Numbered from the stretch's first letter, positions 8,379 to 18,368 are shown. The stretch is 64,000 nucleotides of DNA from an uncultured Ilyobacter sp. (GCF_963663625.1 NZ_OY760438.1:186001-250000), one strand, 5' to 3'. Program-made: numbers and translations. Notes: generated by a model from the letters alone, not told the origin.

Positions 8379-9038
8379 TTAAAAAAACCCATTTTCTAGA
8401 AGGAACTTCTCATCGATTCCCTTCCCTTTTTTCTCCTCTTTATTTTTATTATCAAAATGAAGAAGTCTTTCTACGTATTTACCTATAAGATCCGTTTCAA
8501 CGTTGATGTAATCTCCGGTTCTTTTGTAACCCAAAGTTATCATCTCTTGAGTATGTGGTATCAGTGATACACTTATACTTTCCTTTGTGAACCCAACAAT
8601 TGTGAGACTGGCTCCGTCAAGGGTTATTCTCCCCTTTTCAACCACATATTTCATAAGTCTAGGTTCTACACTTATTTCATATATTTTTGCAATCCCTTCC
8701 TGCTTTATCGACATTATTTTGCCTTCGCAGTCTACGTCTCCCGTCACTAGATGACCCCCTAGTGGCGTTGCCAGGGTCAGGGATTTTTCCAGATTTACCT
8801 TTGATCCGCTTTTGAGTCTTTTTAGGTTTGTTCTCTTTACCGTTTCAAACATACAGTCAGCTGTAAAATAGTTGTTTCCTAACTCAACAGCTGTCAGACA
8901 GGTCCCGTTTGTAGCTATACTGTCGCCTATCTTGGCACCTTCTAGTACCTTGTTACACCTTATTTTTATCTTTAGGGATTTTTCCCCTCTGGCAACAGAG
9001 ATTACTTCTCCCATCTCTTCTACTAATCCTGTAAAAAT
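8379..9038 (-). CDS. ribE: Riboflavin synthase alpha chain, probable ATT start
   Basis: Two lumazine-binding repeats are visible (about 1-95 and 96-190), with TNGTCLT in the first, GASLT in the second and ETDLIGKYVERLL at the end. The enzyme dismutates two lumazines to riboflavin. Members almost always begin MFTGL. Here the DNA reads GGGGGTGACCCAA then ATT TTT ACA GGA, so ATT at 9038 is correctly spaced from the binding site. The nearest standard codon, GTG at 9047, lies inside the binding site itself. If GTG were used the protein would start MTQIFTGL. About 20 extra C-terminal residues rich in Lys and Glu are present. Confidence 0.93.
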   Translation of the reverse strand: MFTGLVEEMGEVISVARGEKSLKIKIRCNKVLEGAKIGDSIATNGTCLTAVELGNNYFTADCMFETVKRTNLKRLKSGSKVNLEKSLTLATPLGGHLVTGDVDCEGKIMSIKQEGIAKIYEISVEPRLMKYVVEKGRITLDGASLTIVGFTKESISVSLIPHTQEMITLGYKRTGDYINVETDLIGKYVERLLHFDNKNKEEKKGKGIDEKFLLENGFF

Positions 9039-9055
9039 TTGGGTCACCCCCTTTT

Positions 9056-10135
9056 CTAATCTTTATAAAATTCCACTGAAATATTGTTTCCGTATTGGTT
9101 AAATTTCACATTTTTCAGCTCAAAGGCTTCCTCTATACTCTCAAATGAAAACCCTTTTATAAAAGGTATTCCCTCTTGATCCCCCAATATTTTAGGGGCT
9201 ATAAATATCTCTCCTCCGTCTATGGCGTTCTCTTCAAAAGCCTTTGATATGAGGTAGCTCCCTCCCTCAAGGAGTACAGAATCTATCTTAAACTCACCTA
9301 TTTTTTTCAAAATATCACTCATTTTAAATTCATTCCCCGGAAGCCAGGCAAAACGAACTCCATTTTCTTCTAAAAGTGATATCTTTTCTGAACCTCTGTT
9401 TCTCTCAGAGGTTACTATTATGCTTTTTCCGTCTTTCATACTTGCAAAATCAGAATCAAGGGGAACAATCAATCTAGGGTCTATTACTATCCTAAAAGGA
9501 TCATTCCCTTCTTCTGTTCTTGCTGTAAGTTTTGGATTATCCATAACAAGCGTATTTGCTCCAACCATTATTCCCATAAAACGGTGTCTGAGCCTCTGCA
9601 CTTTCTCTCTTGAAATTTCATTGGTTATCCATTTTGAGCTCCCAGTTCTAGCAGCTATCTTCCCGTCTAGGGTAATGGCACACTTTAAAAACAAAAATGG
9701 TTTTTCTGTGGTTATATACTTCATGAATACTCTATTTAATTCTATAGCCTCTCTCTCCATAAGGCCAATTTCAACCTCTACACCAGCATCTTCTAGGAGC
9801 TTTACTCCCCTTCCGGCAACTAGCGGATTTGGGTCAAGACAGGCTATCACACACTTTTTTATTCCCATCTCTATTATTTTCTCAGCACACGGAGGGGTTT
9901 TCCCGTAGTGAGAGCATGGCTCTAAGGTCACGTATATCGTGGCACCGCGACACTCTGATCCTGCCTCGTTCAAGGCATAGACCTCAGCATGAGGACCTCC
10001 GTAATACTTATGATACCCTTTACCAACTACCACTCCGTTCTTTACAACCACGGCTCCCACCATAGGATTTGGATTTACATTTCCTTCTCCTCTTGATGCC
10101 AGCTCTAGGGCAATCTCCATGTATTTTTTATTCAT
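9056..10135 (-). CDS. ribD: Riboflavin deaminase / reductase
   Basis: The 359-residue bifunctional enzyme deaminates and then reduces the pyrimidine intermediate in the riboflavin pathway. The deaminase zinc site is clear: HAEVYAL and TLEPCSHYGKTPPCAEKI (about residues 48-85). The reductase domain (about 145-355) includes KCAITLDGKIA and VLLEGGSYL. It starts four bases after the ribH stop with AAAGGGG upstream, and ends 17 bases before the ATT start proposed for ribE, so translation is likely coupled. Confidence 0.96.
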   Translation of the reverse strand: MNKKYMEIALELASRGEGNVNPNPMVGAVVVKNGVVVGKGYHKYYGGPHAEVYALNEAGSECRGATIYVTLEPCSHYGKTPPCAEKIIEMGIKKCVIACLDPNPLVAGRGVKLLEDAGVEVEIGLMEREAIELNRVFMKYITTEKPFLFLKCAITLDGKIAARTGSSKWITNEISREKVQRLRHRFMGIMVGANTLVMDNPKLTARTEEGNDPFRIVIDPRLIVPLDSDFASMKDGKSIIVTSERNRGSEKISLLEENGVRFAWLPGNEFKMSDILKKIGEFKIDSVLLEGGSYLISKAFEENAIDGGEIFIAPKILGDQEGIPFIKGFSFESIEEAFELKNVKFNQYGNNISVEFYKD

Positions 10136-10138
10136 AGT

Positions 10139-10600
10139 TTACATCCCCTTTAAAAGGTTTACCATCTCGATTGCAGATACTCCCGCATCGAATCCTTTGT
10201 TTCCAGCCTTTGTTCCGGCTCTTTCTATACATTCCTCTATTGTATTAGTTGTTAGTACTCCAAATATTACAGGTATCCCTGTTTCTAGAGATACTGAAGC
10301 CACCCCTTTAGAAACCTCTGAACATACGTAGTCAAAGTGTGGAGTCGCCCCTCTTATTACCGCCCCTAGAGTAATGACAGCATCATATTTCCCAGACCTT
10401 GCCATTTTTTGAGCCACCAACGGCATTTCAAAGGCACCTGGAACCCATGCAAGATCTATGTCATCTTCAGAAACTTCATGCCTTTTAAGAGCATCTAAAG
10501 CTCCGCCTATTAGTTTAGATGAAACGAATTCATTGAATCTTCCTGCTATAATTCCTACCTTTAAACCTTTACCCGTAAAATTTCCTTCAATAATTCTCAT
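10139..10600 (-). CDS. ribH: 6,7-dimethyl-8-ribityllumazine synthase
   Basis: The 153-residue length is typical. Motifs include [20 protein letters not shown] near the N-terminus, [27 protein letters not shown] with the catalytic His, and NKGFDAG near the end. It condenses the butanone phosphate from RibBA with the RibD product. It is the first gene of the operon, with AAGGAGG six bases before the ATG and the FMN riboswitch about 120 bases upstream. Confidence 0.97.
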   Translation of the reverse strand: MRIIEGNFTGKGLKVGIIAGRFNEFVSSKLIGGALDALKRHEVSEDDIDLAWVPGAFEMPLVAQKMARSGKYDAVITLGAVIRGATPHFDYVCSEVSKGVASVSLETGIPVIFGVLTTNTIEECIERAGTKAGNKGFDAGVSAIEMVNLLKGM

Positions 10601-10640
10601 AATTCCTCCTTATTTTTTCTATTCTATTTATAATAAATAT

Positions 10641-10665
10641 AAAAGCCCGGATAGACTCCGGGCAT
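10641..10665 (-). terminator. Riboswitch terminator before ribH
   Basis: On the minus strand GCCCGGAGTCTATCCGGGC is followed by TTTTATA. It sits between the FMN aptamer and ribH and is the likely off-state hairpin. Confidence 0.85.
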
Positions 10666-10718
10666 AGTTCTCACTAGGATTAGACTGAAATTGGCTGTAA
10701 AAATACAGCTACGTAGAT

Positions 10719-10830
10719 CTCCTTCTCCCATCCAGACTTTACTGTCGGTTCTGGAATTACACCAGATCAAGGCCATCATATAGCCTTCGCGGACTGTCAC
10801 CGCCGGTCGGGAATTTCACCCTGCCCTGAA
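10719..10830 (-). promoter_or_regulatory. FMN riboswitch (RFN element)
   Basis: The minus strand reads CTTCAGGGCAGGGTGAAATT, CCCGACCGGCGGTGACAGTC, CGCGAAGGC and ends in GGATGGGAGAAGGAG. These are the conserved blocks of the RFN aptamer. With the downstream terminator it should shut off the rib operon when FMN is plentiful. Confidence 0.97.
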
Positions 10831-10858
10831 GATTTATGTATTTTATATTTCCACGACT

Positions 10859-10888
10859 AGTATAGCCTTTTTTTACTTATTTTGTCAA
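10859..10888 (-). promoter_or_regulatory. rib operon promoter
   Basis: TTGACA and TATACT are separated by 18 bases on the minus strand, just upstream of the FMN aptamer. Confidence 0.75.
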
Positions 10889-10948
10889 CACCTTGGAAAA
10901 AATATAAAAATTTAATCCCATAATGCTGCAAAAGGACTTACTTATATT

Positions 10949-11230
10949 CTATGCTTCTTTGTAAAAATTTAAATCTCTGCTTTTTCTAAGTTCTCCCAAT
11001 TGAGGTCCTAGTTTTTTAAAATGTGCACTTTCAAAATGAGCCTTGAGACAGTCTATATCTTCCCATTTTTCTATAAAAGTAAAAGTACCTTCATTTTCTA
11101 TATCTTCATAAAGAATATATTCTATACATCCCTTTTCCTTCCTGGTCTCCTCTATGAGCTCTTTTGTGAGATTTTTAAATTCCTCTGTCTTCCCATCTTT
11201 CAAAACTGACTTTGCCACCACTGTTATCAT
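10949..11230 (-). CDS. Antibiotic biosynthesis monooxygenase-like (ABM) protein
   Basis: The 93-residue product has the pattern of small dimeric ABM/YgiN ferredoxin-like proteins: ITVVAKSVLKDGKTEEFKNL at the start, EKGCIEYILYED in the middle, and FIEKWEDIDCLKAHFESAHF toward the end. Members include quinol monooxygenases and heme-handling proteins; the substrate cannot be told here. GGGAGG precedes the ATG. It stands alone between the rib promoter and a long gene-poor stretch. Confidence 0.85.
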   Translation of the reverse strand: MITVVAKSVLKDGKTEEFKNLTKELIEETRKEKGCIEYILYEDIENEGTFTFIEKWEDIDCLKAHFESAHFKKLGPQLGELRKSRDLNFYKEA

Positions 11231-11980
11231 TTTTTCCTCCCATGTAAACTTAATTTATTTTAATTTATTAATAAAAATAAAAGGAATATCTTCTTACCCA
11301 TAGTAGAGTTATTATAAGAAAGAGATATCAAGATTATCAAAACCGGATTTAGTCCCTCAGGTTTTAAAAATTCTAATTTACCCTAATGAATCATTCAGGG
11401 AAAAATCGTAAATTTAATTTTATTTAAAATCTGGGATATACTAAAGATTCTATTAATTTTTTCAAATTTAATAGGAGTTGATGATGTCGAAAATATTAAA
11501 AATGAGGTTTAACCCTTGAGACAATTGAATATTGAAAAAAATCAAAAAGATAAAGCTACTGAAGTAATTATTATGAGTTGGCAGTTTAGTGTTTCAACTG
11601 CTGTACTAAGAAACAAAATTATAAGTGTTTCCTATAAAAAAGAGCTTTAACTCTTTTTGATAAGAATTTTTAAGGCCGGCTGAAGAACCGGCCTTTTTTA
11701 TATACTCGAAAGTAGGTTTCTATCCTTCTTGAAATAAAAAATATTCTAATCGCAGTTGAAGCTCCTATTCAAAGACTGCCTGACTCTGTACCTTCTATCT
11801 TCTGTAACTCTCCATGAATTTGAGTACAATTTATAACGTTTCTATCTATCATTCTCTTTTTTTCTAAAAAAAATTGTTTGAATATCTAAAACCTTTATTC
11901 ATATATAAATTATTGAAAAAATATAGGAATAGTTGTAAAATACTAATTATTTAAATTTTCAATAATTGGAGGAATGAAAG
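11231..11980. other. 750-bp gene-poor stretch
   Basis: Only short frames are seen. A plus-strand TTG-started frame of 44 codons at 11516-11650 (RQLNIEKNQKDKATE..., ending SVSYKKEL) precedes a strong terminator. A minus-strand frame near 11757-11840 reads MIDRNVINCTQIHGELQ and stops after 27 codons. Neither matches a family I know. This is probably decayed coding sequence. Confidence 0.4.
11673..11699 (+). terminator. Strong GC-rich terminator
   Basis: GGCCGGC, a short loop and CCGGCC followed by TTTTTT. No clear gene lies upstream, so it may mark the end of a decayed gene or of a small RNA. Confidence 0.8.
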
Positions 11981-12715
11981 GTGAAAGCTGTGGCCTTAAA
12001 AAGAATAAAAACAAATAATGATTTTAAAATCGGTATGAAAAGTGCGGCCCCAATTTTCATGGGATATTTTCCTATTGCTGTGACATTCGGGCTGATAGTA
12101 AAATCTGCAGGACTACCTGGTTATATGGCCCTGTTTATGTCCATGACAAATTTTACAGGGGCCACTCAGTTTATCTCTACAAATATGTTTATTTCCGGGG
12201 TCTCTCTCTCTAATATTCTTCTGACAACATTTATGATAAATGCGAGGTATTTTCTCATGTCCCTATGTGTCGCCAATAAACTCCCGACGGGTATAAGTAA
12301 AAGGCTTAAAGGAATCCTTGCCTTTGGCATAACAGATGAAGTCTTTGTACTTTCTATGACACGAGATGATATGAATCTTAGCTTCATACTAGGATCACAG
12401 CTTATGTCATGGCTCGGATGGACGAGTGGGACCCTTGTGGGAATAGTTGCAGCGGACTTCTTACCAGCATCTGTATTAGCTAGCACAGGTATAGCCATAT
12501 ACATAATGTTTTTAGGACTCATTCTTCCCGCTGTAAAAAGTTCAAAAAAAATTGCAGCTGTCACTTTATTGGGAATAACGATAAGTTCTATTTTCTTTTA
12601 TCTTCCGGCTCTAAAAAATTTTATTGGAAACTGGAGGGTAATTATAACTATAATATTAACAGCAACCGCAGGGGCATTGATTTTCCCAGTGAAGGAGGAA
12701 AAGGATGGAATTTAA
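11981..12715 (+). CDS. azlC: AzlC-family branched-chain amino acid exporter, large subunit
   Basis: The 244-residue membrane protein matches AzlC: GYFPIAVTFGLIVKSAG near the N-terminus, TNFTGATQFIS, and NARYFLMSL in the middle, with about seven hydrophobic segments. AzlC and AzlD together export branched-chain amino acids and analogues across the inner membrane. The GTG start has GGAGG about eight bases upstream. It overlaps azlD by 11 bases, so the two are coupled. No AzlB-type regulator is adjacent. Confidence 0.93.
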   Translation: MKAVALKRIKTNNDFKIGMKSAAPIFMGYFPIAVTFGLIVKSAGLPGYMALFMSMTNFTGATQFISTNMFISGVSLSNILLTTFMINARYFLMSLCVANKLPTGISKRLKGILAFGITDEVFVLSMTRDDMNLSFILGSQLMSWLGWTSGTLVGIVAADFLPASVLASTGIAIYIMFLGLILPAVKSSKKIAAVTLLGITISSIFFYLPALKNFIGNWRVIITIILTATAGALIFPVKEEKDGI

Positions 12716-13007
12716 ATTTCTGATGATTATCTTAGGAAGTATGCTTATAAATTACTTTTTAAGGGCTGTTCCAGTACTATCCCATAACGGAAAGAAACCA
12801 GATAGATTTTTAAAATCATTTTTAGAGTACATCCCCTTTGCAGCCATAGGAGCCCTTCTGTTTCCAGATGTACTTTACTCTACTGGAACTGTATGGATAT
12901 CTGTTTTCAGTGTCCTGTTTGCCGGAACACTCATTCTTTTCAAAAAAAATATGTTACTGGTTGTATCAGGAACTATTCTTTTGGTCTATCTTCTGAACAT
13001 TATCTGA
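12705..13007 (+). CDS. azlD: AzlD-family small subunit
   Basis: The 100-residue, four-helix membrane protein has the AzlD pattern NYFLRAVPVL near the start and LEYIPFAAIGALLFPD in the middle. It begins inside the end of azlC with GGAGGAAAAGG upstream. It is expected to complex with AzlC in the cytoplasmic membrane. Confidence 0.92.
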   Translation: MEFKFLMIILGSMLINYFLRAVPVLSHNGKKPDRFLKSFLEYIPFAAIGALLFPDVLYSTGTVWISVFSVLFAGTLILFKKNMLLVVSGTILLVYLLNII

Positions 13008-13037
13008 TATTAATATTTTTATTTGACAATCTGGGTT

Positions 13038-13098
13038 ATAAAAAGAGGTATCTCGGCATAGAGTCTAATAAACATTTTCTCTATTTAAGATACCTCTT
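13038..13098 (+). terminator. Long hairpin between azlD and mscS
   Basis: AAGAGGTATCT and AGATACCTCTT pair across a 30-base loop. The T run is weak. It lies between convergent genes and may serve both. Confidence 0.5.
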
Positions 13099-13154
13099 AA
13101 TATATTTGGAAAATAAAAATATCATCCTGATAACTAAATTTTCAATCTATATCT

Positions 13155-14795
13155 CTATATCTCTATATCGCGTTTTACCTCATCTTGGTTTTTAAATATA
13201 AGAACTCTTCTTGCAAAAGGAATTTCTATACCCTCTCGTTCAAATTCATCCTTTATCAAATTTCTTAGTTCATAGGCCACATTGAAATGATGACCCGGTC
13301 TTACCTTTGTGAATGTCCTTATAAGAATCTCCGATTCCCCAAATTCTTTTATTCCCTGAACTACAGTTTCTTCAAGTATGCTAGAATTTTTCTCCTTAAC
13401 TTTTTTCCCCAAATTAGAAAGTACGCTAAAGACGTGTTCGAGATCACTATCATAAGCCACACCTACTTCTACCACTGCAAAAGTATATCCCTTGGAATAA
13501 TTCTCTACACCATCTATCTGACCGTTTCTAAGTATATGAAGCTGTCCGTTTGGATCCCTTATTTTTGTCGTTCTAAGAAGCACTGATTCTACAATCCCTC
13601 TGGCTGACCCTGTCTCTATATAATCTCCCACCAAGAATATGCTTTCGAAGAGAATAAAAATTCCTGCAACTATATCGTTAATGAGGGATTGGGCTCCCAT
13701 ACCTATCACCAGACCAAAAATACCAGCACCAGCAAGTATAGGTAGTGGATTTATATTGAGGGCTCTAAGCATCAATACAAAAGCAATGAAATAAACTACA
13801 CTTTGTAATATCGATTTCGTTATCGGCACCAGTGTCTGCCTCTGCTTATTCAATAATTGGTTTTCCGATTTTACCATATATTTATCCACGAAAAACTTCA
13901 AAAGTTCTACAATAACACGAGTAATAAAGAATATACCTATTATTTGTACAATTGCTGTTCCAAAGGGAACAAATCTTTCAAAAAAACTAATTTGTAACAT
14001 AGCCAAAGAGGTAACCCAGATATAGATGACATATTCTAGACATCTTCTAAATAATGGGAGCAAATTATTAAGCCTATTGTACCATCCCACATAATCTTCA
14101 CGATACCAATATCTTTTACTAAGATCTTCAAGGCTATCTACCACTGCTGTAGCTGCTTTTGTAAATAATATTCCTCCAGAAATAATAAGATATATTTTTA
14201 GGAGGATATACATATTACTTAAAAAAACCTCTGGAAATAACATCAAATTCATAACATATATTACAACCAAACACCTTATCGAATTTTTTATGATTGTTAT
14301 CAACCTAAGGAAAAAATTATCTATAATTTCATTATTTGAGCTTATATTTTTGTAGGCTTTTGCAGCATCCTGTATTTTCACCAATATTTTTGAGATAATT
14401 TTTATAAAATAATTAGCCGCTAAAGATATAATTACTACCTTTGCTGAACCTATTAAAAGTTCAGTCCAAAATTTACTGGGAATTTTAGATACTAGATGCA
14501 AGGCATTATCATAAATACCAATTTTTTTATAGATTAAATAACCATTATATCCCATCATAGATAAAAAAATAATCATATAACTATATATTAAAAATATTTT
14601 TATTTTTTTCAAAATCATTTTAGAGTGCTCTTTATATTTTTTTAAAAAAGGTATATAATCTATTTTTTTAAATAAAACACTGAAGATAGCATACACAATC
14701 AAAAACAAGACACTTACAATTACTACTTCCCCAACTACAAAAATAATATCCTTTAAAAAAAAATCAAACTGTTTCAGCATCTCCACTTCATTCAC
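13155..14795 (-). CDS. MscS-family mechanosensitive channel
   Basis: The 546-residue protein has several N-terminal membrane helices (about 1-300) followed by the MscS pore and beta domain (about 300-450): PLPILAGAGIFGLVIGMGAQ is the Gly/Ala-rich pore helix, NDIVAGIFILFE follows, and VGDYIE and VLLRTTKIRDPNGQLHILRN mark the beta domain. The extended N-terminus resembles YbiO-type channels rather than the 280-residue MscS. It protects against osmotic downshock. The GTG start overlaps GGGGTGA; an ATG five codons later is an alternative start. Confidence 0.93.
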   Translation of the reverse strand: MNEVEMLKQFDFFLKDIIFVVGEVVIVSVLFLIVYAIFSVLFKKIDYIPFLKKYKEHSKMILKKIKIFLIYSYMIIFLSMMGYNGYLIYKKIGIYDNALHLVSKIPSKFWTELLIGSAKVVIISLAANYFIKIISKILVKIQDAAKAYKNISSNNEIIDNFFLRLITIIKNSIRCLVVIYVMNLMLFPEVFLSNMYILLKIYLIISGGILFTKAATAVVDSLEDLSKRYWYREDYVGWYNRLNNLLPLFRRCLEYVIYIWVTSLAMLQISFFERFVPFGTAIVQIIGIFFITRVIVELLKFFVDKYMVKSENQLLNKQRQTLVPITKSILQSVVYFIAFVLMLRALNINPLPILAGAGIFGLVIGMGAQSLINDIVAGIFILFESIFLVGDYIETGSARGIVESVLLRTTKIRDPNGQLHILRNGQIDGVENYSKGYTFAVVEVGVAYDSDLEHVFSVLSNLGKKVKEKNSSILEETVVQGIKEFGESEILIRTFTKVRPGHHFNVAYELRNLIKDEFEREGIEIPFARRVLIFKNQDEVKRDIEI

Positions 14796-15085
14796 CCCAT
14801 TTTTATAAAAATTATTTATCTAAGATAATAGAATAGAATATCAGCTTTTATATTTCTTGATATACTTGAAATCTAGTTCCAATCCTACTTTAAAAAAATC
14901 GCTGTCAAGATTCTCACATGAATAAAATTAAATTTAACAGAATTATATCTCTTTAGAGTTCTAATAATTCTTGAAAAGAATCTCATTTCCATAGAAAAAT
15001 TCATATGTTACCTAAATAAAACTTCAAATTTAAAATCATAGGATATAAAAAAAACAGCTCTAAGGCTGTTTAAATATTAAATAAA

Positions 15086-15169
15086 TGGTGCGGAGGGGGA
15101 GACTTGAACTCCCACGTCGAAGACACTAGATCCTAAGTCTAGCGCGTCTGCCAATTCCGCCACCCCCGC
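15086..15169 (-). tRNA. tRNA-Leu (anticodon TAG)
   Basis: The minus strand begins GCGGGGGTGGCGGAATTGGC, has the anticodon arm CTAGA-CTTAGGA-TCTAG, a long variable arm, GTTCAAGTC in the T arm and an encoded CCA end. Confidence 0.96.
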
Positions 15170-15176
15170 ATTTGAG

Positions 15177-15252
15177 TGGTGCGTCACACAGGGATCGAAC
15201 CTGTGACAACACGATTAAAAGTCGTGTGCTCTACCAACTGAGCTAGTGACGC
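15177..15252 (-). tRNA. tRNA-Lys (anticodon TTT)
   Basis: The minus strand begins GCGTCACTAGCTCAGTTGG, has the loop CTTTTAA, GGTTCGATCC and an encoded CCA. An apparently identical copy is at 28900-28975. Confidence 0.97.
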
Positions 15253-15375
15253 ATATTATTATCATATCTTCCAAATTAACAATTTCTTTTTATCGAAACA
15301 ACAGATATGATAATATCATAACTATATAACTTTGTCAAAAGTTTTTTATATTTTAAAAAATATGAACTTTAAAAA

Positions 15376-16413
15376 CTATTTTAATTTTTCGTAAAAATAC
15401 TTTAGAAGGTTGGGGAGATCTTTCGCCACATAGTTCCAAGAATGAGACTCACCCCTATAGAGGTGAGCGTTATAATTAAATCCATATTTTTTAAGTCTCC
15501 CTACAACATCTATCCACTGTTGCAACATGAGATAAGGTTCTTTGTCCTCATCCCCTACGCTTAGGTAGAAATATTTGTTCTTTAGCTTATTAGGATTTTT
15601 TCTACCATATGTTTTTATGATAGAATAAGGATCCTGCTTTATTATTTGATATCCCCAGGAACCAAAAACCTGTACAAAATGACGGCTGTCACCTTCTCCA
15701 AATATAAACTGTGGTAGATATAACATTCTTATTACCCTCATCACTCTCCGATTGACGGCAAGCCTTATGAGACTTATCGCCCCTGCAAAACTTCCTGCTG
15801 CTTTGAACTCTTCTATATTCCTAAGAGCAATTTTCAAGGCTCCGTGACCTCCCATTGAAAATCCTGCTATGCCAAAGCTACCCACCGGATACTCCTCTCT
15901 TATTTTTGGAAGAAGTTCTTTTATAAAATAACTTTCATACTTGTGTGACTTTCTTTTTATAAAGTCAGCATACCAGCTCTCCCCGTTATAACCTGAATCA
16001 GGCATAACTAAGATCATCTCTCCTATTTTCCCACAGTGTAAAAGTCCCTCATAATTTTCTATGATTTTGCCTCTCTCCAACCAATCATCTGCACTATCCC
16101 TTATCCCATGAAGCAGAAATACGCAAGGATATGTTTTATCCTTTAATATTCTCGGGGACATGACAATATACCTCATATCTTCCCCTGTACAAAAACTTTT
16201 TATATGCTTTACTCTAATTTTAATATCCTTACTAAAAGCCAGAGCTTCTGACTCCCATTCCCATTCTACCATTTTTTCTCGGTACCATACACCTGGAAAT
16301 GTAAGGGTTCTCTCTATTTTTCTTTTTATTTTTTTCTCACTGGTTCCTGTCATTAGATAGAAAATCAGAAGAAATAGTATTATCCCCCACATAAAACCAA
16401 ACATATATTTCAC
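15376..16413 (-). CDS. Esterase D-like alpha/beta hydrolase, membrane-anchored
   Basis: The 345-residue product starts with one membrane segment (about 5-22), then an alpha/beta hydrolase of the esterase D / feruloyl esterase type. FLLHGIRDSADDW forms the oxyanion region, GFSMGGHGALKIAL holds the nucleophile Ser (GxSxGG), and a late ESHSWNYV supplies the His. Such enzymes cleave short acyl esters; the substrate is unknown. The anchor suggests action at the cell surface or periplasm. It is transcribed alone on the minus strand. Confidence 0.85.
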   Translation of the reverse strand: MKYMFGFMWGIILFLLIFYLMTGTSEKKIKRKIERTLTFPGVWYREKMVEWEWESEALAFSKDIKIRVKHIKSFCTGEDMRYIVMSPRILKDKTYPCVFLLHGIRDSADDWLERGKIIENYEGLLHCGKIGEMILVMPDSGYNGESWYADFIKRKSHKYESYFIKELLPKIREEYPVGSFGIAGFSMGGHGALKIALRNIEEFKAAGSFAGAISLIRLAVNRRVMRVIRMLYLPQFIFGEGDSRHFVQVFGSWGYQIIKQDPYSIIKTYGRKNPNKLKNKYFYLSVGDEDKEPYLMLQQWIDVVGRLKKYGFNYNAHLYRGESHSWNYVAKDLPNLLKYFYEKLK

Positions 16414-16623
16414 CCTTTCAAAAACATTCTAAAAAATTATATCAAAAACCAGTTGAAAAGTAAAATTATAGTAATATTATATTTAAAATAATCCAATAAT
16501 TATAAGTATATATTGGACTTACATTTTAAATTTATGTATTTTTATTAAGAGATTAATTATCTAACTCATCAATTTAAATTTAATACTTATCTAAAACAAA
16601 CCCTTACTTTATATCATCTCATA

Positions 16624-16659
16624 TAAAAAAAGATGTCGGGTACCCGGCATCTTTTTTTA
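16624..16659. terminator. Terminator after asnS
   Basis: AAAAAAAGATGCCGGGTACC and its complement form a near-perfect hairpin with T runs on both sides, placed just after the asnS stop. Confidence 0.9.
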
Positions 16660-16670
16660 TAGTTCTCCCT

Positions 16671-18062
16671 CTAAAATTCCGCACTTTTAGGTGTTCTAGG
16701 GAAAGGAATTACGTCTCTTATATTAGTCATTCCTGTTATGTACATCATCATTCTTTCAAACCCTAGACCAAATCCCGAATGAGGAAAACTTCCATATCTT
16801 CTTAAATCTGTATAAAAAGTGTAATCCTCTTTATCAAGTTTCATTTCATCCATTCTTTTCTCTAGAAGAGACAGGTTATCTTCTCTTTGAGAACCACCTA
16901 TTATCTCCCCTATACCCGGAGCCAAAAGATCCATTGCCCTTACAGTTTTGTCGTCCTCGTTCATCTTCATGTAAAAAGCTTTTATGCCCTTTGGATAATC
17001 TGTTACAAATATCGGCTTTTTAAAGTGTTCTTCAGCTAGATATCTCTCATGTTCACTCTGAAGATCTATTCCCCACTTTACTGGGAAATCAAATTTCTTT
17101 TCACATTTTTCGAGAAGATCTATTGCCTCTGTATAAGTAATTCTACCAAAATCGTTATTTAATACATTATTTAATTTTTCAAATAAACCTTTTTCAATGA
17201 AGTTATTGAAAAATTCCATCTCTTCTGGGCATTCATCCATAACATATTTGATAACATATTTTACCATCGCCTCTGCAAGCTCCATATTTACTCCTAGGTC
17301 TCCAAAAGCAATCTCAGGCTCAATCATCCAGAATTCAGAAGCATGTCTTGAAGTGTTTGAGTTTTCGGCTCTAAAAGTAGGTCCGAAAGTATATACATTT
17401 CTAAAGGCTGCACAATAAGTTTCTACATTTAATTGTCCGCTTACGGTAAGGTTGGTTTCCTTCCCAAAAAAATCTTTTGATTCATCTATAGAGCCATCTT
17501 CAGTTCTAGGAATATTTTCTAGGTCTAAAGTCGTAACTCTGAACATCTCACCTGCACCTTCACAATCTGCTCCTGTTATTATTGGAGTATGCACATAGAC
17601 AAAACCACTTTCTTGAAAAAACTTATGAATTGCGTAGGCTAAAACCGATCTTACTCTAAAAACTGCTGAAAATGTATTTGTCCTAGGTCTAAGATGAGCA
17701 ATAGTCCTTAAGAATTCAAAAGAGTGTCTTTTATTTTGAAGCGGAAAATCAAGGTCTGCCTTTTGAAATATTTCAACTTCAGTTGCAAGCAGCTCTATTG
17801 ACTGCCCCTTACCCTGAGATTCTACAAGTTTACCTTTGATTACAAGAGTCGAAGAAATTGAAGCTTTTGAGATCTCTTCAAAGTTGTGAAGCTCACTTTC
17901 AAATACCACCTGAATCCCTTTGAAAAAAGACCCATCATTTATTTCAATAAATCCGAAGTTCTTTTGTGATCTGATCTTTTTTACCCATCCTGAGATAACA
18001 ACTTCTTTTCCTAGAAAACTCTCAGTTTCTCTATACAATTTTTTTACTAAAGTTTTTTCCAT
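16671..18062 (-). CDS. asnS: Asparaginyl-tRNA synthetase
   Basis: This class II synthetase of about 463 residues has an N-terminal OB fold ([20 protein letters not shown]) and catalytic motifs: [20 protein letters not shown] (motif 1 region), [20 protein letters not shown] (motif 2) and [15 protein letters not shown] (motif 3). The Asn-type rather than Asp-type signature NSNTSRH is clear. I chose ATG 18062 because GGAGGAGAAG stands directly before it; an upstream ATG at 18095 has no such site. It follows the DUF896 gene under a T-box-like leader. Confidence 0.97.
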   Translation of the reverse strand: MEKTLVKKLYRETESFLGKEVVISGWVKKIRSQKNFGFIEINDGSFFKGIQVVFESELHNFEEISKASISSTLVIKGKLVESQGKGQSIELLATEVEIFQKADLDFPLQNKRHSFEFLRTIAHLRPRTNTFSAVFRVRSVLAYAIHKFFQESGFVYVHTPIITGADCEGAGEMFRVTTLDLENIPRTEDGSIDESKDFFGKETNLTVSGQLNVETYCAAFRNVYTFGPTFRAENSNTSRHASEFWMIEPEIAFGDLGVNMELAEAMVKYVIKYVMDECPEEMEFFNNFIEKGLFEKLNNVLNNDFGRITYTEAIDLLEKCEKKFDFPVKWGIDLQSEHERYLAEEHFKKPIFVTDYPKGIKAFYMKMNEDDKTVRAMDLLAPGIGEIIGGSQREDNLSLLEKRMDEMKLDKEDYTFYTDLRRYGSFPHSGFGLGFERMMMYITGMTNIRDVIPFPRTPKSAEF

Positions 18063-18152
18063 CTTCTCCTCCAATACATTTTTTAGTGTAGTCATATTCT
18101 TAGCTATAGTTGTATCTTTTAATAAGTTATCTTACAATTTGATACAGCTATT

Positions 18153-18347
18153 TTAACTTTTGTACTTAGGTTCGTTTTCGTCCACTATTTTTATATTGTC
18201 TAGGTGTCCTTTAACCTGCGCTTTAAATTTTTCAAGGTACAGATTTCTGTACTTCTGTCTGTCCATTTTTTCCTCTTCTGTCAATTCTCTTTTTTTTGAT
18301 TCTCCGGCGTAATAATTGACTTTTTTTATAATATCTTTCATATCCAT
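18153..18347 (-). CDS. DUF896 (YnzC-like) small protein
   Basis: The 64-residue protein starts MDMKDIIKKVNYYAGESKKR and continues ELTEEEKMDRQKYRNLYLEKFKAQ in two pieces typical of the DUF896/UPF0291 family, a short helical-hairpin protein of unclear role. GGAGG lies six bases before the ATG. It sits between the asparagine T-box-like leader and asnS, so it shares asnS control. Longer starts upstream run back through the terminator and are rejected. Confidence 0.88.
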   Translation of the reverse strand: MDMKDIIKKVNYYAGESKKRELTEEEKMDRQKYRNLYLEKFKAQVKGHLDNIKIVDENEPKYKS

Positions 18348-18368
18348 AATAAATCCTCCATTCCATAT

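Noticed and set aside
14800-15085. Small gene upstream of mscS
   Set aside because: All frames are short and AT-biased, without a binding site.
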